A stretch of 11,228 nucleotides of DNA from Caldifarciminota bacterium (GTDB taxonomy: Bacteria > Hydrothermota > Tepidihabitantia > B3-TA06): NCBI GenBank assembly GCA_014729665.1, contig WJJO01000342.1:1-11228 (forward strand). Direction: 5' to 3'. This document shows, piece after piece, positions 7,660 to 11,228 of the stretch. Position 1 is the first letter of the stretch, and every line of letters begins with the position of its first letter. The notes beneath the pieces are model-generated. The model searched no databases and was not told where the DNA came from. It worked only from the letters and a program-made list of their open reading frames with translations. Made by a program: the position numbers and the translations under genes.

Positions 7660-8238
7660 TCAGGGGTTTGAACCGGTTACCGCTTCTATGAAGTTTGTAA
7701 ATATCTCGTAGTGATACTCGGTATGCTCCACCTCTGGATGGAACTGAACACCGTATAAGGGTCTTTCCTCATGCTTCATTGCCTGAACCGCACAATCCCT
7801 TGAGTAGGCCAGGTTGATGAAGCCTTCGGGTAGTCGTGTTACCTCGTCGTTATGCGAAACCCATATGGTGAATCTTTCCGGTAAACCCTTGAACAGATCG
7901 TCGGGCTCTGTTATGATTATTTCCGCCTTGCCGTACTCGGGAACCCTTGCAGGGCCGGCCTCCCCGCCGAAGTGGATAGCCATGTACTGATGTCCGACAC
8001 AGATAGCAAGGACGGGGATTTGCACCTCATCCAGGTACTTATCCGTTAATCCCAGTTTCGGGATATCTGAACTTATCCGGGGCGCTCCACCCGAAAGCAC
8101 CAGACCGTCCGCTGTTATTTCGGCAGCCGCTGTGGTATTGGGTATGATCTCGGAATCGATTCCTAAATCCCTCAGCATCCTCCACTCCCGGTGGGTCCAC
8201 TGCCCCCCATTATCAACGACGTCTATCCGGATGTCCAC
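7660..8238 (-). CDS. guaAA: GMP synthase subunit A (class I glutamine amidotransferase), split archaeal type
   Basis: 192-aa glutaminase subunit that releases ammonia from glutamine for amination of XMP to GMP. The class I triad is visible: nucleophile C80 in AICVGHQ, and H167 and E169 in FHPEV. The start DVVDNGGQW and the AICVGHQ nucleophile elbow resemble the free-standing archaeal subunit more than the N-terminal domain of bacterial GuaA, which usually has a GxQYxQ-type start and CYGMQ. Only the GATase domain is present. The start is GTG at 8238; no alternative in-frame start is found just upstream, and the Shine-Dalgarno is weak. The gap from the guaAB stop is only 4 nt, so translation is probably by reinitiation or coupling. 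It is the second gene of a guaAB-guaAA operon reading leftwards. Confidence 0.92.
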   Translation of the reverse strand: MDIRIDVVDNGGQWTHREWRMLRDLGIDSEIIPNTTAAAEITADGLVLSGGAPRISSDIPKLGLTDKYLDEVQIPVLAICVGHQYMAIHFGGEAGPARVPEYGKAEIIITEPDDLFKGLPERFTIWVSHNDEVTRLPEGFINLAYSRDCAVQAMKHEERPLYGVQFHPEVEHTEYHYEIFTNFIEAVTGSNP

Positions 8239-8242
8239 CGAC

Positions 8243-9187
8243 TCATTCCCACTCGATAGTACCCGGAGGCTTATGGGTTACATCGTAGACCACCCTGACC
8301 ACCTCAGGTGTTGTGTTAGTTATGCGAATTCCGATGCGTTCCAGAACCGGATGAGGGATAGGTGAAGCCGAGGCGGTCATCCCGTCCAGGCTTCCTACCG
8401 CGCGCACCACGATGGTCTCTCCGTAGGAACGCACGTCTCCCCTCACCCCTACGCTCTTTACGGGCAGTAGTACCGCAAAGTACTGCCAGGGAATCTCACA
8501 GTCTCCGCGTTCGGCGGCTTGCTCTATCTCCTCCTCGACTATAGCGCACGCTTCCCTTAGAACAGTAGTGCGCTCTCGTGTCGCCTCCCCTAACACCCTT
8601 ACCGCAAGTCCGGGCCCGGGAAAGGGCTGCCTTTCGGCAATCTCTAATCCAAGATGGCGCGCCACCTTCCTGACCTCGTCCTTGTAAAGGTCGCGTAACG
8701 GTTCGACCAACCTCATCTTCATTTCTTCAGGCAGACCGCCCACGTTGTGGTGGGATTTTATCACGTCGCGCAGTTGGCCTCCGGACTCGATCCAGTCGGG
8801 CGCTATAGTTCCCTGAATAAGGGTATCGGCATCAACCTTTTCAGCCTCCCGCTCGAACACCTTGATGAACATACCTCCGATTATCTTTCGCTTGCGTTCG
8901 GGATCGGTAACACCTCGCAGGGCCTTGTAGAACTCATCGGAAGCATCAACGAAATGAAGGTTCAACCCCATACCTTTGAGCAGTTCCTGCACGCGTTCGG
9001 ATTCACCCTTTCTTAGGTAACCTGTATCCACGAACACGGTTACAAGCCGTTCGCCGATTGCCGTGTTAACCAATGCCGCCGCGGTGGTCGAATCGACCCC
9101 GCCCGAACATGCTATAATGGCGGTTCCTTCTATATCTTTCATAAGCTTTTCGATGGATTGGTTTACGAAACCGGCAACGTCTTTCAT
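8243..9187 (-). CDS. guaAB: GMP synthase subunit B (ATP pyrophosphatase and dimerization domain), split archaeal type
   Basis: 314-aa subunit that adenylates XMP and receives ammonia from GuaAA to form GMP in the cytoplasm. The PP-loop SGGVDST is at residues 28-34 of this model. Other GMP-synthase motifs are [29 protein letters not shown] and the C-terminal end [11 protein letters not shown]. The length matches archaeal subunit B (about 310) rather than fused bacterial GuaA (about 510-525). I start it at ATG 9187: this gives an N-terminus like archaeal homologues ([19 protein letters not shown]), and the next upstream candidate, TTG at 9220, is the first half of a -35 box (TTGACT). There is no Shine-Dalgarno before either start, which fits a leaderless mRNA. 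Identity is very secure; the start is moderately so. Confidence 0.92.
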   Translation of the reverse strand: MKDVAGFVNQSIEKLMKDIEGTAIIACSGGVDSTTAAALVNTAIGERLVTVFVDTGYLRKGESERVQELLKGMGLNLHFVDASDEFYKALRGVTDPERKRKIIGGMFIKVFEREAEKVDADTLIQGTIAPDWIESGGQLRDVIKSHHNVGGLPEEMKMRLVEPLRDLYKDEVRKVARHLGLEIAERQPFPGPGLAVRVLGEATRERTTVLREACAIVEEEIEQAAERGDCEIPWQYFAVLLPVKSVGVRGDVRSYGETIVVRAVGSLDGMTASASPIPHPVLERIGIRITNTTPEVVRVVYDVTHKPPGTIEWE

Positions 9188-9192
9188 GACCG

Positions 9193-9220
9193 ATTTTACG
9201 AAGGATTGGGTGGAAGTCAA
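9193..9220 (-). promoter_or_regulatory. Promoter of guaAB, predicted leaderless
   Basis: On the minus strand TTGACT (9220-9215), a 16-nt spacer and TAAAAT (9198-9193) are followed after only 5 nt (CGGTC) by ATG at 9187. The expected transcription start falls at or next to the A of the ATG, leaving no room for a 5' leader. No Shine-Dalgarno is present. Confidence 0.6.
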
Positions 9221-9250
9221 GAAATGTGGATGCGTAATTTTTCCTATCTC

Positions 9251-9301
9251 GACGGGAGGGGAGTAAGGGGTGGGTAATCACCCCCCACCCTACCCCCCGT
9301 C
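9251..9301. repeat. GC-rich imperfect inverted repeat with G-quadruplex motif
   Basis: The plus strand has G-runs GGG (9254-9256), GGGG (9258-9261), GGGG (9267-9270) and GGG (9272-9274), with loops A, AGTAA and T, a canonical four-tract quadruplex pattern. A C-rich arm follows directly: CCCCCC, CCC and CCCCCC at 9281-9298. The outer ends GACGGG and CCCGTC pair, so the segment can also fold as an imperfect hairpin. It lies about 30 nt upstream of the guaAB -35 box. No T-run follows on either side, so it is not a standard terminator. Confidence 0.6.
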
Positions 9302-9326
9302 AAGAGACTGTCGGATAAACCCGGAA

Positions 9327-9453
9327 AACCACAGATCGACTTCGTCACAAAACGTACACAAATTTCCTGCAAAACAGGTTTTGGCAAGAATTTTTCGCGA
9401 GACTTACCGTTCTGTCCTTTCTAACCCTCTGTGTCTCGGTGCCTCTGTGGTAA
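9327..9453. repeat. Candidate CACAGAG-type dispersed intergenic repeat
   Basis: The non-coding stretch is bounded by inverted ends ACCACAGA (9328-9335) and TCTGTGGT (9444-9451). Inside the right end CCTCTGTG occurs twice with a 16-nt period (9426-9433 and 9442-9449). Read on the minus strand, the right end is ACCACAGAGGCACCGAGACACAGAG in pattern, resembling a repeat I recall from intergenic regions of many environmental bacteria. No second full copy is in this window, so the assignment rests on recognition and the inverted ends only. I see no gene in 9302-9485. Confidence 0.4.
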
Positions 9454-9485
9454 ATCAAGCTTTCTTATACCTTAATAAAATACCC

Positions 9486-9680
9486 TCACCACAACAACCC
9501 AAGCCTTGCACCCAGGTATATGAGTCCCGCGAACAGCAGCCCGCCTGCGGCTGCAATGATGAAATGAAGGGGTGCATCCAGTCCCCTGTTCTTCCTGTTC
9601 CACCCCCAGAACAGAAATACCACACCTGTTAGGCCGAAGATTATCGCCCCTATGGTAATCACGATTCCCCATGTTTCCAT
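9486..9680 (-). CDS. Small two-helix membrane protein of unknown function
   Basis: 64 aa. Two hydrophobic segments, about residues 5-27 and 38-58, are joined by a short positively charged loop (WNRKNRGLD). By the positive-inside rule this predicts a hairpin with both ends outside the cytoplasm. I do not recognise a family. The start at ATG 9680 (METWG) places the first helix at the N-terminus; an extension to TTG at 9713 would add 11 polar residues and use the -35 box as coding sequence. It reads in the same direction as the CXXCXGXG gene upstream and the guaA genes downstream. The hydrophobic pattern on this strand, against proline-rich low-complexity sequence in the overlapping plus-strand frame, supports it as the real gene. 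Confidence 0.65.
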   Translation of the reverse strand: METWGIVITIGAIIFGLTGVVFLFWGWNRKNRGLDAPLHFIIAAAGGLLFAGLIYLGARLGLLW

Positions 9681-9685
9681 ATTAC

Positions 9686-9713
9686 AGCTTACCCTCGATG
9701 TCTGTATTGTCAA
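9686..9713 (-). promoter_or_regulatory. Possible promoter of the small membrane protein gene, predicted leaderless
   Basis: A consensus TTGACA (9713-9708) is followed by a 16-nt spacer and a weak TAAGCT (9691-9686), then 5 nt to ATG at 9680. The -10 matches TATAAT at only three positions. The geometry is the same as at guaAB. A GAGGG about 11 nt before the ATG could instead be a distant Shine-Dalgarno on a longer transcript. Confidence 0.4.
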
Positions 9714-9791
9714 GATTTCAATCAGTAATAAGTGGAGACGAACGGATTATCACAAGGATATCTCAATATCCGGATGGAATCTCAGATACCC

Positions 9792-10016
9792 TCAGGCTTC
9801 GGAAATACTCTTCGCCTGGGAGTAGTCGTACATACCCATACCTCCGCAAACCGGGCACATCTCGGGCTCCTTCCCCTCCTCAGACGTCATCCCCGCGCCT
9901 TTACACTTGGGGCACACGGCAGAGATTATCTGCCCCCCCTCAACCTCGTAACTAACCCCCTCGATATCTACCTTGTACTTTTTCCCCGCATCGATATTTG
10001 AAAGGTCAGGGCTCAT
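9792..10016 (-). CDS. Small protein with two DnaJ-type CXXCXGXG zinc-binding motifs
   Basis: 74 aa. CPKCKGAG (C35, C38) and CPVCGGMG (C54, C57) are two exact CXXCXGXG repeats, the unit used four times in the DnaJ/Hsp40 cysteine-rich domain. Fifteen residues separate the pairs, so one tetrahedral Zn(Cys)4 site is likely. The N-terminal 34 residues (KYKVDIEGVSYEVEGGQIISAV) look like short beta strands. The J-domain, the G/F region and the other two repeats of DnaJ are absent, so this is not a DnaJ fragment with a visible remainder. Possible roles are protein binding or a redox or metal adaptor; function is not known. The start at ATG 10016 is supported by a well-formed promoter exactly adjacent. 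There is no Shine-Dalgarno. Confidence 0.75.
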   Translation of the reverse strand: MSPDLSNIDAGKKYKVDIEGVSYEVEGGQIISAVCPKCKGAGMTSEEGKEPEMCPVCGGMGMYDYSQAKSISEA

Positions 10017-10022
10017 ATAAAT

Positions 10023-10050
10023 AGTATACCGGCTATACGAAAAGCGTCAA
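10023..10050 (-). promoter_or_regulatory. Promoter of the CXXCXGXG protein gene, predicted leaderless
   Basis: On the minus strand TTGACG (10050-10045), a 16-nt spacer and TATACT (10028-10023) are followed by ATTTAT and then ATG at 10016. Counting the last base of the -10 as -7 puts +1 exactly on the A of the start codon. Confidence 0.65.
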
Positions 10051-10157
10051 GCCTGAAGGGCAGCATTACGCTGATATATTAAGTCTGAGCGCATAAAGCA
10101 TCCGCAGTATATTTCCTGCAATCGTTTCCGTTCAGATTCACATAAGCACCTCATTCC

Positions 10158-10185
10158 TTGACTTGCCCGTCTGACTCACTAGAAT
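10158..10185 (+). promoter_or_regulatory. Promoter of the glutamate formimidoyltransferase gene
   Basis: TTGACT (10158-10163), a 16-nt spacer, then TAGAAT (10180-10185), the same -10 as the tRNA promoter. The predicted start near 10192 gives a leader of about 32 nt that contains AAGGAGGT (10213-10220) just before ATG 10224. The rest of the 207-nt divergent intergenic region (10017-10223) holds nothing else I can recognise beyond the opposing promoter at 10023-10050. Confidence 0.7.
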
Positions 10186-10223
10186 AAACGAGAAATATGA
10201 ATTGAATTCCCCAAGGAGGTTGA

Positions 10224-11228
10224 ATGAAGATTGTAGAATGTGTACCTAATATTTCCGAAGGAAGGGATAAGGTCAAGATTGATGCCGTAACTTCAGTAGT
10301 CGAAAAGGTTAAGGGCGTAAAACTACTCGACGTCGATCCCGGTGAGGCAACGAATCGGACGGTTATCACCTTTATCGGAAATCCGGACGGGGTGGCAGAA
10401 GCCGCATTCCAGCTGGTCAAGAAGGCATCGGAGGTAATCGATATGCGCAGCCAGAAAGGGGCGCATCCCAGAATGGGCGCTATAGACGTGTGTCCTTTTG
10501 TACCTGTAGCCGGTGTTACGATGGAGGACTGCGCCGAGATAGCAAGGAAGGTAGGTAAAAGGATAGGTGATGAACTCGAGATTCCGGTTTATCTCTACGA
10601 GGAGGCGGCGTCCAAGGAGGAATGGAAGAACCTGGCCAACGTTCGCAAGGGGCAGTATGAAGGCCTGGAAGCCCGGTTCACCGGGGAAGACGCCGATTAC
10701 TGGAAACCCGATTTCGGTCCTGCAAAGTTTAACCCCAAGGCCGGGGCAACCGCTGTGGGCGCAAGGGAATTTTTGATAGCCTACAATATCAATCTGAATA
10801 CACGCGACCGCAAGATAGCACATGATATTGCTCTGGACATAAGGGAAAAGGGTCGTGCCAAGCGCGACAAGGACGGCAAAATCATCCGTGATGAGAACGG
10901 AAAGGCGCTTAAGAAACCCGGTATCTTTACCCACTGCAAGGCGGTAGGCTGGGTTATCGAGGAGTACGGCAGGGCGCAGATTTCCATAAACTTCACCAAC
11001 TACAAGCTAACGCCCATCCACAAGGTCTTCGACGAGTGCATCAAGCAGGCCGAAAAACGGGGTGCCCGGGTTACCGGCTCCGAGCTTGTTGGACTCATCC
11101 CCAAACAGGCGCTGCTCGATGCCGGCAAGTATTACTTGAACAAGATGGGGAAATCCATCGGTGTACCTGAATCCGAGCTTATCCATCATGCGGTGCTTTC
11201 CCTGGGGGTTGATGAGCTCTACCCGTTC
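10224..11228 (+). CDS. ftcD: Glutamate formimidoyltransferase, 3'-truncated by the window edge
   Basis: Transfers the formimino group between N-formimino-L-glutamate and tetrahydrofolate, a step in histidine (and some purine) degradation that supplies one-carbon units. The start MKIVECVPNISEGRD is diagnostic. H81 in KGAHPRMGAIDVCPF corresponds to the catalytic His82 of the porcine enzyme. An N-terminal subdomain spans about 1-178 and a C-terminal subdomain begins near PKAGATAVGAREFLIAYNINLNT in pattern. A charged loop (about 210-232, containing DKDGKIIRDENGKALKK) is present, followed by VGLIPKQALLDAG. The frame is open to the last base at residue 335, ending in GVDELYPF, which in homologues lies close to the C-terminus. 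Whether a cyclodeaminase domain or an fchA gene follows cannot be seen. A perfect AAGGAGGT sets the start. Confidence 0.95.
   Translation, partial: MKIVECVPNISEGRDKVKIDAVTSVVEKVKGVKLLDVDPGEATNRTVITFIGNPDGVAEAAFQLVKKASEVIDMRSQKGAHPRMGAIDVCPFVPVAGVTMEDCAEIARKVGKRIGDELEIPVYLYEEAASKEEWKNLANVRKGQYEGLEARFTGEDADYWKPDFGPAKFNPKAGATAVGAREFLIAYNINLNTRDRKIAHDIALDIREKGRAKRDKDGKIIRDENGKALKKPGIFTHCKAVGWVIEEYGRAQISINFTNYKLTPIHKVFDECIKQAEKRGARVTGSELVGLIPKQALLDAGKYYLNKMGKSIGVPESELIHHAVLSLGVDELYPF

Noticed and set aside
7630..7680. Terminator between the convergent M16 and guaAA genes
   Set aside because: There is a T-run after the guaAA stop on the minus strand and small palindromes (AACCGGTT, GGTTTGAACC), but no stem of useful length directly before the T-run.
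9188..9220. N-terminal extension of guaAB to TTG 9220
   Set aside because: The TTG belongs to a -35 hexamer TTGACT with a matching -10 at 9193-9198, there is no Shine-Dalgarno, and the extra 11 residues are absent from the archaeal homologues as I recall them.
9270..9632. 120-aa plus-strand open frame
   Set aside because: It starts inside the GC-rich inverted repeat, crosses the repeat-like intergenic region and runs antisense to the small membrane gene. Its composition (Pro, Gln and Cys rich, no fold pattern) looks non-coding.
9756..9771. Hairpin GGATAT-CTCA-ATATCC downstream of the CXXCXGXG gene
   Set aside because: Perfect but AT-rich 6-bp stem without a following T-run on the minus strand; too weak to call a terminator.
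10323..10934. 203-aa minus-strand open frame
   Set aside because: Lies entirely within the unmistakable formimidoyltransferase gene on the other strand.
1..11228. CRISPR array, transposase, integrase or toxin-antitoxin system
   Set aside because: No regularly spaced direct repeats, and none of the open frames shows transposase, integrase or toxin motifs.

Overview
The window reads as a bacterial chromosome segment of roughly 50% GC. Bacterial hallmarks are a MurJ-type lipid II flippase, an initiator tRNA, sigma70-like promoters and clear Shine-Dalgarno sites on the plus-strand protein genes. One cluster looks archaeal: a GMP synthase split into two polypeptides, with its first gene apparently translated from a leaderless mRNA. 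The mix suggests an uncultured or deep-branching bacterial lineage. I cannot name the phylum from sequence alone.

Layout. 1-1485: 3' part of murJ. 1531-1675: a self-contained tRNA-fMet unit (promoter, tRNA, terminator). 1727-7629: four M16 (pitrilysin/MPP-like) peptidase genes on the plus strand, built as two tandem copies of a two-gene cassette. Each cassette holds a metal-competent subunit (HFLEH) followed, with an 8-nt overlap, by a subunit that has lost the metal ligands but carries the Arg/Tyr substrate-binding pair. Each cassette has its own promoter, and all four proteins have signal peptides. 7660-9187 (minus): guaAB then guaAA, the ATP-pyrophosphatase and glutaminase halves of GMP synthase, 4 nt apart. 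9188-9485: no gene, but a G-quadruplex-capable GC-rich inverted repeat and a probable CACAGAG-type intergenic repeat. 9486-9680 (minus): a two-helix small membrane protein. 9792-10016 (minus): a 74-aa protein with two DnaJ-type CXXCXGXG motifs. 10224 to the window end (plus): glutamate formimidoyltransferase, cut by the window edge.

Function. The M16 genes probably make two secreted heterodimeric zinc peptidases in which catalysis and substrate gripping sit on different chains. GuaAA and GuaAB jointly convert XMP to GMP. The formimidoyltransferase feeds one-carbon units into tetrahydrofolate.

Promoters. Seven promoter-like sites can be read by eye, and six of them have a 16-nt spacer. On the minus strand three such promoters end only 5-6 nt before an ATG with no Shine-Dalgarno, while the plus-strand promoters have 21-32 nt leaders with strong Shine-Dalgarno sites. 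In two of the three minus-strand cases an apparent upstream TTG start codon is really the first three bases of the -35 box.
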